A DNA stretch of 64,000 nucleotides from Hydrangea macrophylla (lineage: Eukaryota; Streptophyta; Magnoliopsida; Cornales; Hydrangeaceae), in NCBI GenBank assembly GCA_033977485.1, contig CM066988.1, positions 75,445,169-75,509,168 of the forward strand. The letters are read 5' to 3'. The position numbers and the translations under genes are program-made. The number at the start of each line of letters is the position of its first letter. The first letter of the stretch is position 1. Below are positions 10,133 through 21,423 of this stretch, piece after piece. Under the pieces are notes generated by a model. It saw only the letters and a program-made list of their open reading frames with translations. It was not told the origin of the DNA and did no database searches.

Positions 10133-12729
10133 ATGTTTGGTACCCGTTCAAAGCAACCCGAATTACATCCGCTTAATCTTGAACTCGAGCGAACCCTTAG
10201 AGTCCTTAGTCTTCAACCCAAGCTTCTAAAGCTCGGTTGATGTTAGACGACAAATCAACACCTAAAATGTCATCTTTGTTTGAATCCGAAATCCAATGCA
10301 CTCTTAAATGTTTAAGGAAGACTAGAACCATTAAGATCGACCCTATTCCAATGGTCGATTTTGGAAATAATGGGAACAACCAAAATAATGGAAATAACCC
10401 TAATATACCTCCGCCTCCTCCGCTTAAAGATTATTTCATTCCTACAGCTTACACGCCACAACCAGGTATCAAATTACTGGAGGTGACGGCATCTCACTTT
10501 AAGATAAAGTCATCTACCGTCGCACTTTTTCCTTCATTCCAGGTCGTATTAAAAAAGATCCTTATCATCACTTAGGAGAGTTCCATGACATATGCTCTAC
10601 ATTGAAAATCCAAAACCTAGCTGATGATGAATTAAAATTACGACTCTTTCCATTCTCCTTAAAGGATAAAGCTAAATATTGGCTTCAATCTCTTGAGCCA
10701 AATACTATTAAACAATGGGAAACATTACATACCGCATTTTTACAAAAGTTTTTCCCCATCATAAGAACTAACCAAATAAGAAAATCTATAATGAACTTTG
10801 TGATGCAAGATGGGAAAACACTCTATGACACTTGGGAACAATTTAAAGAACTATTGCGCTTTTGCCCACATCATCAAATTCCCAAGTGGCAATTGGTACA
10901 GATATTCTACGAGAGACTTGTTCCCTTACTTCGTAATACCGTCGATGCCGTTTGTGTGGGTACCTTCCTACACAAAAGCACCGAAGAGGAATGGAAATTT
11001 TTTGAAACATTAAGTGAGAATTCGATGCATTAAATTGTGTCGATACATCCTAAGGGGTGTCTTCCACCTAAACCCAAGCGAGAGGATAGTTTTGAGTCAA
11101 GTCATTTAATCGAAATACAAGAACTATCTAAAAAACTTGACCAATTTATGACAATGAATCAAACGTCCGGCTCACCCTCTTATGAAATTTATCAAATATG
11201 TTCCTATCCTTCGCATTCTACACTTGCATGCCCATCCGTGCCTCAATTTCCAGAATTCATGGAGCAACACATACACTCTATTCAACAATTCCCACGAAAT
11301 AGTTATAATACTATGATAACTAATTTTCCTAATTCTTATCGACCCCAATTTCAACAAAGTCAATACCAACACCCCCTCCTAATCCTAACCCTCCAAGGGT
11401 TAACGCTTTTGAGGGAAAGGTGTTGGCATCCCTTAAGACTATCGAAACACAAGTGCAAGCACAAGCACAAATAGTGCACTCTCACACACAACCCATTACG
11501 AAGCTTGAGTCCCAAATAGGATAACTAGCTAATGCGGTGAGTCATTGAAACGAGGGTAAGTTGCTGAGTCAGACTATTCAAAATCCTAAGGGACAATATG
11601 AGATTGAGGGTATGAATGAGCAAGTAAACGTCGTCTCGACTAGGATGACTACACTAGAGGAAGAAGTTATAGAGATTTTGAGAGACTATTTAAAAGATGT
11701 GAACGTTAATTCGAATCAAGAGAAGGGTGAGGACACGAGCCGAATTAGGAAGGAAAAATAAACCAGTCCCAACTAATTATGTTCCAAAAATGCCTTTCCC
11801 ACCAAACGTTAAAGAAAGGATCGAAAACTAAAGATATACTCGAGGTGTTTAAACTAGTGAAAATAAATATTCCATTACTTGATGCTATAAAACAAATTCC
11901 CGCTTATGCTAAATGTCTTAAAGACCTATACACTCAAAAGCGCAAGTTGCGCATTCATATTCCGAAAAAGGTCTTCATCGCCAAAAAAGTAAGTTCAATC
12001 TTCCAACATACTTCTCCAAAGTATAAGGAACCCAGTACACCAATGATTTCATGTGTCATAGGTGATACTTTAATTCATTGGACTCTCCTTGACTTAGGAG
12101 TGAGTGTGAATCTCTTACCCTACTCGGTTTACAAACAACTAAGCCTAGGTGAACTTAAACCCACGATTGCTACCATACAATTAGCGGATCGTTCTGTTAA
12201 AATCCCTAGAGAAATTGTCGAAGACGTTTTAGTTAAAGTTGATAAATGTTATTATCCTGTCAATTTCATGGTCCTTGACACTGAACCGGTGCTAGATGCT
12301 AGGAAATACACTCCCATCATTCTTGGTCGTCCATTCTTAACCACGGCCTACGCTCGTGTCAACTGTCGAATGGGGGTAATGAAAGTGTCATTTGGGAACA
12401 TGAACATAAAATTAAATATTTTTAACGCTATTGATCAACTTCCCAAGGATGACGATTACCCATGTATGGTGGATAGTAAGGTTAAACAAGCCAATGGACC
12501 CAATAACATAATAAACACGAATAAAGGGAAGGAGATAATACACAATGAATAGAAAAATCCTACTAACCTAGATCCTAATGATGAATTTACTCGGAAGGTG
12601 AGAAATCGATATGAACATGATCAAGGAGAACAGTCGATCGAGTTAAGAAATAATGACATTATTTATGCTTTCCACCGGAGTCTCTCTCTTATCTTCAAAG
12701 GTACAAACTCTGAGTTTAAACCTCCATGA
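10133..12729 (+). pseudogene. gag-protease of element B (frameshifts and stops)
   Basis: Homologous from start (MFGTRSKQPEL) to end with the gag-protease of element C. Recognisable parts are the capsid-type core with DELKLRLFPFSLKDKAKYW (about 10626-10682) and the zinc-knuckle region (about 11195-11235), where the first cysteine of C-x2-C-x4-H-x4-C is replaced by tyrosine. The retropepsin domain (about 12040-12420) has VIGDT, the active-site segment DLGVSVNLLP and a conserved ILGRPFL. Damage: TGA near 10238, a one-base loss near 10542, TAA at 11031-11033, further shifts near 11375 and 11760, TAA near 11522 and TAG near 12552. The last open stretch (11779-12552) keeps the protease domain intact. 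The active-site DLGAS of C reads DLGVS here. It is not functional as a whole. Confidence 0.85.
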
Positions 12730-15351
12730 GTCTTGAGCTAGAACGGTCTAGCTAAAGACGTGAAAGACAGCCCTTCTTGGGAAGCAACCCAAGCTTTTAT
12801 CATTTTGTTTTCTCATTTTTGTACACTCTTTGGTCGTTTTGAGTCAGTTTTGGTCGTTCTGGACAGGTTTGGGGGTCGGGATCAATTTATTTTGAACTTA
12901 TTTACATTGAAAGGAAGAGAACATATCATTCACGCGGCCCACTCGTGCGAGATTTTACCTTAGGAAAAATTTTCAAATTTTTTATATATATATATACCCT
13001 CAGATTCAGATTGTGACTGGGATTGCATGAGCGAAAAAATCGCCCGAGCTGCCCGCTCGCACAGTTTTTTGCCTTAGAAATTTTTCTTTATGAAACTTAA
13101 AAGCAAGCCTCAGATTCAACTCGCAGAGGGACTCGCGCGCACGAAGGTTGCTCGCGTGGCCCGTTGGTGCTAGGGGGGTTTTTTTGTGTTGTTCTCTCTC
13201 TTCTCTTACCTTCTTTTTCTCAAACCTGGTTAGTTGTTTTTCCTTTCTGTTTATTCTCTTAAGCCCTTTTAGATCGAGTCCTTCTTTGTTTTGATAGTTC
13301 TGTTTATTTTTTTTATTTGAGTCTTTTGATTTTAGTTTAGTTTCTCCACAAGTACGCCATGGTTTGTATTATATATATATATATATATATTTCTATTGGC
13401 TATTGTTTTGCTTTGTTTCTTTTATTTTCTTTTGTCAAGTATTTTGACAGGTGAATTAGTAGCTCCATTTGGAGCAATTGAACTTTATCGTCATATTTGT
13501 ATATGTTCATCTGGTTTGTGATTGCCAAGATCGAGGTAATATCCTTCCTTCCTTACGTGTTCTTTCTTCATTTTATTATTTAATTGGAGACAATAAAAGA
13601 TTTAGATTTGGGGGTATGCACTCACATGTACATTATTATGCATACACTGTACATTATTATGCACAAATTTTTCATACAAAATTTGATACTTGTGCCTAAA
13701 TAAACGATGTTGCTGACATTTTTGCAATCTCGAGTCGATACATCTTGTTATGTAACTTGGATTGTTATAGAATGGTAAACATCAGTAGATGTGGATAAAC
13801 ATTTGGTAAAGTTATGATGCAACGTTTTAGGTTATGTATCGTTCAAATCATAGTTTTATATCATAATTTTGCACACAAATCTGTGCACTGCACGTAGTTG
13901 CTTGAATATATGTTTGATGTGAACTGTAATATTATTCGGATTTTTAGATAGCACATAGTGAGGAGACTAAACTCGGTAAACTTTGAGCCTATCTTTTTTC
14001 TTTTTTGAGGGTTATAAATACATTTTTTGTTTGTCGAATTTCATTGAAATAACGCATTAATTCGTTGTTTAGTCTCATTATTCTTGTTTTGGTTGATAGT
14101 CAAGTCAAAATATTTGCTACCATGCTAATAATCTTCCGTCATAAACGTTGAAGAACCATATGACCATAGAAGATGATGGTAGGCCCTCTTTGTTTACCTA
14201 TCATGATAAACGATAAAAATTTTCCTTAGTTCGCTCCTTATAGCCTTTAAAGTGCCTCTCTTTATTTAATCACCATTATCCTTTTTTTTTGCTCTAACTT
14301 GACCAACTTAGAGTTCACCACTGAGAGATTCGTCAACTTTTAGTGTTTGTAAGGCGGTGTATCGATTGAGAAGAAGAAGAAAACAAGATGATGTTTAGGG
14401 TAGTTGCCTTGGTATTCAATGAATATTCGTTTCAAAAAGCAACAAAAAGGAAGAGAAAAAAGTTGGAGAAAAAAAATAAACAAGAGGAAAGAAATTAAAA
14501 ATATATATATGAAGAGAAGAGAATGAAATGATGAAAGTTGGTAGAAGAGATGATGAAAGAAATTGAATCTGCCTTACAATGCTATTCTAAAGATTACTTG
14601 ATCAATTCTTTCTATCATTTTTCATTGCCCGAGCCACGTTACAACCTTTAAAAAGTCCTATTTGATCCTAGAAAACATGGTTTGGATATGCAAACGATGG
14701 GAGGGGGATTAAAACATGGTAACGATTAATTTTTCTTGACTGCTGGCGTCCTATTCATAAGACTATTGTTCTATCGTGTCATGCATCTTTTACAAGTCAT
14801 ATATGAGTATTTCTTGCTTTGAAAACATATTTCATTTGCTCCTATATATTAGAGAAATTATACCTATTTCTGTGTGTTTCATTTGAGAGTGTAATTAACA
14901 TTGTGAGATTCGTAGTCGAAGCATAGTTGGATGGTTATCCGAGTTATATTCCAAGCTCATGACATGCACGTGTTCATTTGACTACCACATCACACACGTG
15001 CAATTTTATGAGAAACTATATTGATTTATACGATGCATGTGCTTGAGATTGTTTTTCATGAAGTAGGAGGACGTTTGGTTTCGTTGCTTCTTGTCTGTTA
15101 TTCTATTTCAAATCATTGTTTTATAATAAGGAGTATTGAATGTTATGTTTTCGTTTTTAAATAAAACTTTTTCAAAGTATAATGAAATAAAGATGGTTGT
15201 GGGTGACTTGTTGACAAGAACCCCTCACAAGACTTCACTCGCCCGATTAGGAACACCTAGAGGTTTAAAAGGCTTGTTGCATATGCTAAATGCAATCGTG
15301 ATTTGTTAGTAGTTTATTTTCCTATTCTTTTTGCTCGAGGACTAGCAAAAT
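12730..15351 (+). other. non-coding 3' region of element B
   Basis: About 2.6 kb with no reading frame of known kind. It aligns with the corresponding region of element C, for example at the sequence around GGCCCTCTTTGTTTACC (about 14187). A decayed CpG-rich motif cluster lies at 12930-13170, just after the protease frame, and a TA run at 13371-13390. The hairpin TTTTGCT-CGAGGACT-AGCAAAA lies at about 15329-15351, just before the polypurine tract. Confidence 0.65.
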
Positions 15352-15366
15352 GTAGGTTTGGGGGTG
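15352..15366 (+). other. polypurine tract of element B
   Basis: GTAGGTTTGGGGGTG directly abuts the 3' LTR start TGATCGGG. The same sequence, inverted, abuts the 3' LTR of element C. This is the primer for plus-strand synthesis. Confidence 0.85.
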
Positions 15367-16649
15367 TGATCGGGAGTGAACAAGTCCTAATTACACGCCT
15401 TAATTCACATTTGTTAGCACTTTTTATCTTGTTTTCGTGTGCTTTTACTTTATTTTCCATTTTATGGTAGGTTTTGGAAGAAAGCAAGAGTTCCAGGCTA
15501 AATAAGGTGTAACAATATAAGAAAAGAAGCAGAAAAAGCCATATTGCGCAAACGGCCTGCTAGCGCAACAATCCAGCACCTCGCTGGCACGACTTCCCAA
15601 AAATGCGCTCGCTCGACCTGTACGAAAAAAGTGAAAATGCATATTTCTGTGTGCTGAAGACTTCTACACAAACGGAATTGCCTAATTACATCCAAAAACA
15701 TAAATAAAGCAGTTTTAGTACGATTAGGTTTACGAAAGCCTCCAAACTTGTTCTAAATCTATATATACCCTATTTTAATTTAATTTTGGGGTTAGACACA
15801 TTGTTACAAAACTTTATACACATTCATATACAACAAAAACTCCAGCCATTGAAGAGAGGAAAGCAAGGAGAAGAAGAAGAAGACCAAAGATTCCTATGGC
15901 CTCCTCCATCAACCTCTTGCTAATCTTCGATTCTATGGCCACTTAGACCAATATCTAGGGTTTCAATGAAACCCTATCCAAGTAATAGGGTGTTATTTAT
16001 ATTTTTCTTTTAGATTTATTATGTATGGATGATGATTACATGTTTAGAGGATTTTGAATAATAAAATTGTACTTCTATTGATTAAATTGTTACTTTCAAA
16101 GTTTATTCTTGTCTTATATTTTGAATGTGATGTGCTCAATGATCTATATTTGCTATGCTTGTATGGATTATTTACATGTAATGGTGCTTAATTGAATTGT
16201 GATATCAAGTAGTCGAATAGTTCACGCCTAGGGAAGACGGAGTGTGCCACAACCCTAGTTTAGTGTGAGACACTTCGTGCCAACCGAAGATGAATTATGT
16301 TGATGGAGGAATTGGTCTTGTAGCTACAATTTTCCACTATCATCCAATGTAATAAGCTAATTGAATGCATAGATATCCTTTTTATGAAGCTAGTGGTGGA
16401 TTTGCAATCCTAGGTTCAATACACATATTTATTAAAAACAACTTTTAATCGCTTTCATAGTTTAGATTTATTTTCATTATTCTTAGTTTAATTAAAATCA
16501 AAATCAAAATTCAATTTTATTAATTAACTAGGTTTAGGTTTTAAAATTAAAGTTCTTTAGTATTTCAATCTCTGTTGGTTCGACCTACTTCCACACTACA
16601 AATCTTTTAAAGTAGAGTGTACTTTTTTTATCTTGATTTGATAAGATCA
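15367..16649 (+). repeat. 3' LTR of element B (1,283 bp)
   Basis: Begins TGATCGGGAGTGAAC and ends ...GATAAGATCA. It has a TATA-like box TCTATATATACCC near 15759, decayed CGCG motifs at 15540-15625 and the ACACTACAAATC block near the end. It is full length, unlike its partner. Confidence 0.85.
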
Positions 16650-16664
16650 ATTTTTGCTTCTCAG

Positions 16665-16724
16665 TATAAGCGAGTAGGACATTCTGCTGCAGGTTGTGCC
16701 AGAATTGCTAGAAGAATTGGAGAG
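16665..16724 (+). pseudogene. exon-like segment, gene unknown
   Basis: Sixty bases (20 codons) between acceptor TTGCTTCTCAG and donor GTCATA. Only one frame is open; it includes GHSAAGCARIARRIGE. I do not recognise the protein. It lies 15 bp right of element B and may continue the scrap at 8106-8134. Confidence 0.4.
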
Positions 16725-16855
16725 GTCATATAGTTTGCTACTTTTTTTTTCTTAACTTCCACATGAAAATTGAACATAATTGTTGGTTGTGAATATTTTT
16801 CTGTATCTATAGGTGGGTTCTGTATAGGGTGTTAATTCTTGAGATGTTAGTATTG

Positions 16856-16859
<4 letters not shown>

Positions 16860-16906
<47 letters not shown>
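16860..16906. repeat. (CT)n microsatellite
   Basis: About 23 uninterrupted CT units. Confidence 0.9.
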
Positions 16907-16909
<3 letters not shown>

Positions 16910-17906
16910 AAAGTTACTATCTGAGAACAACTAGCTATGAGTCATAGAGATCATTCATAGAAAATGTTGGCGAACCCATAATGTTTTGTTCACTATGACT
17001 CTTTGAATTTACTTGTTGTATGAGATCGTATGCTGAATAAGGTTAGAGTATCTTGACCATAGGTAATCTTATAGCATTTTTGTTCTCCTTATTCTATCAT
17101 CTCCTTTTGTCTTGTACTCAATCTCGCATTGTAGCTCATTCTATTATGCTTTTGTTGCATAGGTTGTACCCTATGATGCACTTTAGCACATTGAACAATC
17201 CTCATTATCTTGTTTGATTAACTAACTCTAAGACTAATCAGCCAAAGGAAAAGGCTTGTTTGATTAAACTGTTAAAGTCTTTCGAAGACTATGCTTGTGT
17301 GTGTGGGTGTATTATGTGATACATTTTAGTTTACAGAGTTGGTATTCATGTCACAATGAGCTATTATATCAGTGTAACACTATTTCTAACCTCTTCTTTA
17401 AGCACCTTGCAACACTAGTTTATATTCAATTGCTTGTACCCTTGTAGTGGTTTTGATCTCCCTTCTTTTTTAAAAAACAAATTCTGTGATATCTATATTT
17501 AAGAAGGGTAGCGATCATACAATGGAATTGATTGGTTGCAGAATAAAATTTTGGTGGCCAATGGATAAGAAGTGAGTGTTTTATTGCTTCAAATAAGAAA
17601 ATAAGTCGATAAAGGAATATGGAGAGGAGAAATGTCTTAGAACTACGGTGCCAGATATACATGTACATGTATAAATATATATCAGTAAGTCAGTGGCATA
17701 CTGGCATCTATCTTTCTGTGTTGAAACACGAGTTAGATTGATGCAGTTCTCTTCCTATCACTTGAAAGTCGAATGTCTAATTCTTTATTTCTTTGTGTTT
17801 TTTTTTTTGGCTTTGTACTACTCATTTTTCCCCCTCTTTTGATGCCTTTGATTAATTATTACACAACACAGTTTGAAATGATGATGTGACAATTTTCACG
17901 TTAAAG

Positions 17907-17996
17907 GTGTTATATGATGGTAGAGATGTGGAACTGCTCCGTTTAGAGAAGGAGCGGTGGGAGCTTGTTGACAATGGTCGCAAGCAGCCTATAAAG
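17907..17996 (+). pseudogene. PDS5-like Tudor-segment exon fragment
   Basis: Ninety bases encode 30 residues without a stop, from VLYDGRDVELLRLEKERW to DNGRKQPIK, followed by a GT donor (GTCTTA) and preceded by TTAAAG. The pattern YD-x-D-x-E-x-L-x-L-x-KERWEL is what I know from the Tudor region of plant PDS5 cohesion cofactors, chromatin proteins that bind cohesin. A normal PDS5 gene has many exons, and only this one is recognisable here. The usual YDDGD reads YDGRD, which may be a divergence or decay sign. An isolated gene fragment is more likely than a working gene. Confidence 0.5.
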
Positions 17997-18113
17997 GTCT
18001 TAAATCTCCATCTGGAGTGTTGTTTTATGTATATGATAATATTAGACTTCTAATATATAGGATGCAATAAGTTGTGATTTCATATCTGACACTTTCCTTC
18101 AACCCATTCACAG

Positions 18114-18151
18114 TGGTCAAAACTACCTAAGGTTACACAGCCTGAAGTATT
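18114..18151 (+). pseudogene. short exon-like segment after the PDS5-like piece
   Basis: Thirty-eight bases between acceptor CCATTCACAG and donor GTAAGT, reading WSKLPKVTQPEV. It could be the next exon of the same PDS5-like fragment (basic linker after the Tudor segment). The support is only splice signals and position. Confidence 0.32.
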
Positions 18152-18527
18152 GTAAGTACCTATCGTCTAATTCATATCCCACTCAACAAAATAGTACAGA
18201 GTACTAAGATATTATATTAGATAATATATTAATACCAAGATATTATATTAGTACAGGCAAGCTACAGTGTTTGTGTGTTTATCAATTCACACTATTTCAC
18301 GATTCTATCATTGTGCTCATTTTATAATTTGCTTGTTTGATAAATCACCCTTTTGGGAAGGTAATGGTTTTTTCCCTTTAACATTGCAAGAAACATAAAT
18401 GTGGTTAGACACGGAGAGGCTGTTCATTGCACAGTATATTGTTAGGCCTTTTACTTTCACATGTCAATTTATATTTTCCCCCAAGTATTTAACTGTTTTT
18501 TGTGCTATCACAAAAAAGGAAAGAGGT

Positions 18528-18531
<4 letters not shown>

Positions 18532-18586
<55 letters not shown>
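18532..18586. repeat. (CT)n microsatellite
   Basis: About 27 CT units. Confidence 0.9.
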
Positions 18587-18590
<4 letters not shown>

Positions 18591-18639
18591 CACCTTAATT
18601 TGTAATTGTATAGAGGGTGTCTTTGACTACTTATTGTAG

Positions 18640-18689
18640 TTGGGGCTGCTACGATTGTTGTTGGATTGGCTGCCTATCACACCTATGCT
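18640..18689 (+). pseudogene. exon-like segment with hydrophobic stretch, gene unknown
   Basis: Fifty bases between acceptor TTATTGTAG and donor GTGAGG, reading GAATIVVGLAAYHTYA, which could be part of a membrane segment. The family is not recognised. Confidence 0.28.
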
Positions 18690-19333
18690 GTGAGGAAAAA
18701 CATCTCTAATTCAGTATTAATTATTTTTTTCCTCATCATTCGACTACTTCTTTGTACCCTTCCTCCAGTATTACAACATCAGAAATTATGTAAACATTCT
18801 CAATATGGCTCTTGTACATAGACTAAGTGTTTTTTCTTTCTTTTCACGTGTTACTTGTCATTGCTCCCATTGAAAAGTATTAGCTCTTGTTTTTCATTTA
18901 GGACTCGCGTGTAATAAAATTTCTATTGGAAATTAGTGCACCAATTCAATTGTTGATTTGACATTTCGTAATTGTTCCTCACAGTCTTAGTCAGTGTTCC
19001 TTCTTCTTTTGGGTTGTTTGGGAAATAAATATCTATGTAGTTCGAGTCGATGTCTTTTTTCTAGTGATGTTATTATTCTTATAATTAGTTTTGTTTCTCT
19101 ATTCTGTGAGCAACTTTGAATTTACTTCTACTTTTTTTATAAACTGCTTTCAATCTACTTGGAGTTGAACTGTTGATGCAGTAGCTATAATATTCTCTCG
19201 AGCTTGTATGCATTAGAGTCAAGTAAAGAGTTGATTATAAATTATTTAAGGCAACATACATTTACATTTTTCTCCATCTTTGTTTAGTAGTTGTGCATGT
19301 CATCATCTTCTTCGATCATCTTATTCTATGCAG

Positions 19334-19484
19334 GAAGGGTTTGCATTTGCTCATTGTACAACCTGCAAGGCTCCTTATCATATGAGGGTTCATGGTCATG
19401 CTGATAGAAAATGGCGAACCATGATATTTCAATTTTTTGTGACTGAAGACATCTTATTTATATTTCTATCTATTCACCTTGTAG
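19334..19484 (+). pseudogene. RING-variant (MARCH-like) E3 ligase exon fragment
   Basis: This 151-base segment lies between acceptor TCTATGCAG and donor GTCATT. It reads EGFAFAHCTTCKAPYHMRVH, then DRKWR, FFVTEDILFIFLSIHLV. It matches the end of the RING-CH zinc finger (C-x2-C) and the start of the first membrane helix in plant RING-variant ubiquitin ligases, which act on membranes. Relatives that I know read LKFRFFVTRD where this has MIFQFFVTED, so it is diverged. The zinc-finger first half and later helices are not seen nearby. It is a fragment or relic. Confidence 0.6.
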
Positions 19485-19733
19485 GTCATTTATTACCTTT
19501 GATTTTTCATTGTCATCCTTTTTCGGTTAGGAACTTTATTTTGGATTGCATGTTTTAGTTTTAATATGTTTCATTCATACACTATATGTTGGATTGCTAT
19601 GTTTTTTTTCTCTCTATTGGAGACTTTATTATATATTAATTGATACATGAAGTTGTTATTCTAGGTGCTATTGCTATTTTTCTGTTGGTGATGTGATGTG
19701 ATACTATGAATTTTTTTTTCCTAAAAAAAAATT
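19485..19733. other. gene-free stretch
   Basis: AT-rich sequence, with nothing recognised. Confidence 0.3.
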
Positions 19734-20000
19734 TGGCACTGCTCAAAACCAATCCAAAAGAGTGCCAGATTGAATATTTTTTTAAACTCAAGACCAAACT
19801 AGCATAGTTTTAAGCAGTGCAAAAAGAGTGCCAGATTAGCATGACAAAATTGTGTCACATGTCGTGCACAAAATTAGCCACGTGTTGCTACCAAGTTTGA
19901 AATTCTGGATCGGTTTTAAACACTGCCAAAAAAAGTGCCAGATTTCAAAACCTGGCACCCTTTGACCAAAACCTGGCACTGTTTTAAACGGTACCAAAAA
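19734..20000. repeat. interspersed AGTGCCAGATT / TGGCACT repeats
   Basis: At least three copies of AGTGCCAGATT (about 19769, 19828 and 19934), each preceded by an A-rich run, alternate with inverted relatives such as TTTGGCACTG and CCTGGCACTGTTTTAAAC. It looks like the inside of a miniature element with short internal inverted repeats, but no ends were found. Confidence 0.5.
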
Positions 20001-20014
20001 ATTTGGCTCCCCGA

Positions 20015-20085
20015 TATTTGGTATAATTAATCTGCACATATGGGTAGAATTATACATATGTGCAGATTAACTATATATACCAAAT
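20015..20085. repeat. hairpin-forming inverted repeat
   Basis: ATTTGGTATAATTAATCTGC...CATATG is followed within 15 bases by its near-complement CATATGTGCAGATTAA...ACCAAAT, giving arms of about 27-30 bases. Confidence 0.65.
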
Positions 20086-20826
20086 TTTGGGTAGAATTAT
20101 AAAGGAGCCACAGCTTCTTGCATGCATCGAGCTTTTCATGGATGGAGTGAAAGATCATAATTTATTGTGCACACAATAAGGTTTATAAGTTCTAAATCAC
20201 TCAACTCTCCAAATAGTCAGATAACTTCATAGAACAAATTATGCAAACCCGTTATCTTTTTGATTGGAAATCATATCCAATAACATGTATAAATAGATCC
20301 AATTTTTTTCTCCTTTCGTCTTGGGGGTGGTGTATGTCTAATTCTAACTGCCATTGATTAGGAGGGTATGCTTTTAAAAGTTTGCTTAGGGTCCTCATAT
20401 CTGATTATATATATATATATATATTTTCTAAATCTCTCATGATTCTTCAATTTAATGAAGGAAGAAAAAGCAACACAGGATAAAAGTATAAATGAAGATA
20501 TTTGATTAATCTAAGAGCTAGTATGGTAAGTTCTCATTGTTATCATTTTCTCTTCCTCGATCAGTGCTAACTGATTGCAATATTTCACAAAACAAATGGA
20601 GCCTTATGGACGGAACTAACACACAGCACACAAACTACAATACACACATATATGTATGTGTGCGTATCATGTGTATATTGTGTGTGTGTCAAAGAATTGT
20701 TCGGTCATGATTTTTGTTGAAGTTTCAAACTTGAATGATTGTTTAGACAACAATGCTAGGGGCACACACATCAACATCTAAAAAGTATTCACACCTTGAG
20801 GTGGACTAATTCTCAAAATGTGAATA
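20086..20826. other. gene-free stretch
   Basis: There is a TA run (20407-20424) and a mixed CA/TA/TG tract (about 20620-20690). No gene was recognised. Confidence 0.4.
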
Positions 20827-21118
20827 CTCCCTCTGTCCCATAATAAGTGTCCACATTTCCTTTTTTAGATGTCCCACAATAAGTGTCCACTTTTCTAAAT
20901 TGGCATATAGCTTTTACTTATTTTCCAAAACTACCCTTATAATAAAGACAAAGAAGCATTTATTTGTAGTCCCAAAACAAGCAAAATGTCAAACACCCAT
21001 CACATCTAAGGATAAAATTGGAAAGTGACTCTTTAATGAACCAAATAAATTAATATAATACAACTTTCTTAAACATTGTGCAAAAAAGAAGGAGACACTT
21101 ACTATGGAACAGAGGGAG
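20827..21118. mobile_element. Stowaway-type MITE 1
   Basis: Ends CTCCCTCTGTCCCA and its inverse (ATGGAACAGAGGGAG) flanked by TA on both sides (20825-20826 and 21119-21120). These are the classic terminal sequence and TA duplication of Stowaway (Tc1/mariner) MITEs. This copy is more diverged than MITEs 2 and 3. Confidence 0.85.
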
Positions 21119-21423
21119 TATTTTTAAGTGTAGAAGAGTGTGACTCAAACTTTAGTCTTATTTAGATCACAGCATTTAAGTAAACGATTTTGACTTAATA
21201 TGTGCACATGCAAAATTAATGCTTGCATTCCAAGACCCCATTTAATGTAGCAACCATAATGGTTTGACTGAAAAACAAGCAAAGAAATGGTGCTCTTTAT
21301 CTACTCATCATATAGTTGACTGTTTCATTTGACTATCACAACCCAATTCCATGTTTGCCACTAAGCATCGTCACATGGTAGTTAACATCACCTACGGAAG
21401 TTGCATGTCATTCCCTCACTTTG
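21119..21423. other. gene-free stretch
   Basis: AT-rich spacer between the Stowaway MITE and the solo LTR; nothing recognised. Confidence 0.3.

Larger units (their letters stand above)
8852..16649 (+). mobile_element. element B: decayed Athila-like gag-protease element, no polymerase
   Basis: Plus-strand LTR retrotransposon related along its whole length to element C. Order: truncated 5' LTR (8852-9697), leader, gag-protease pseudogene (10133-12729), long non-coding region (12730-15351), polypurine tract (15352-15366), 3' LTR (15367-16649). There is no trace of reverse transcriptase, RNase H or integrase between protease and 3' LTR. A deletion joins the 5' LTR directly to the leader and removes about 430 bp of LTR plus the primer-binding site, so this copy could not start reverse transcription. 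No 5-bp duplication is seen (tacat left, atttt right), which suggests later rearrangement of a flank. Confidence 0.85.

Noticed and set aside
8847..16654. Target duplication for element B
   Set aside because: The flanking pentamers tacat and atttt differ, and shifting the borders by a base or two does not produce a match.
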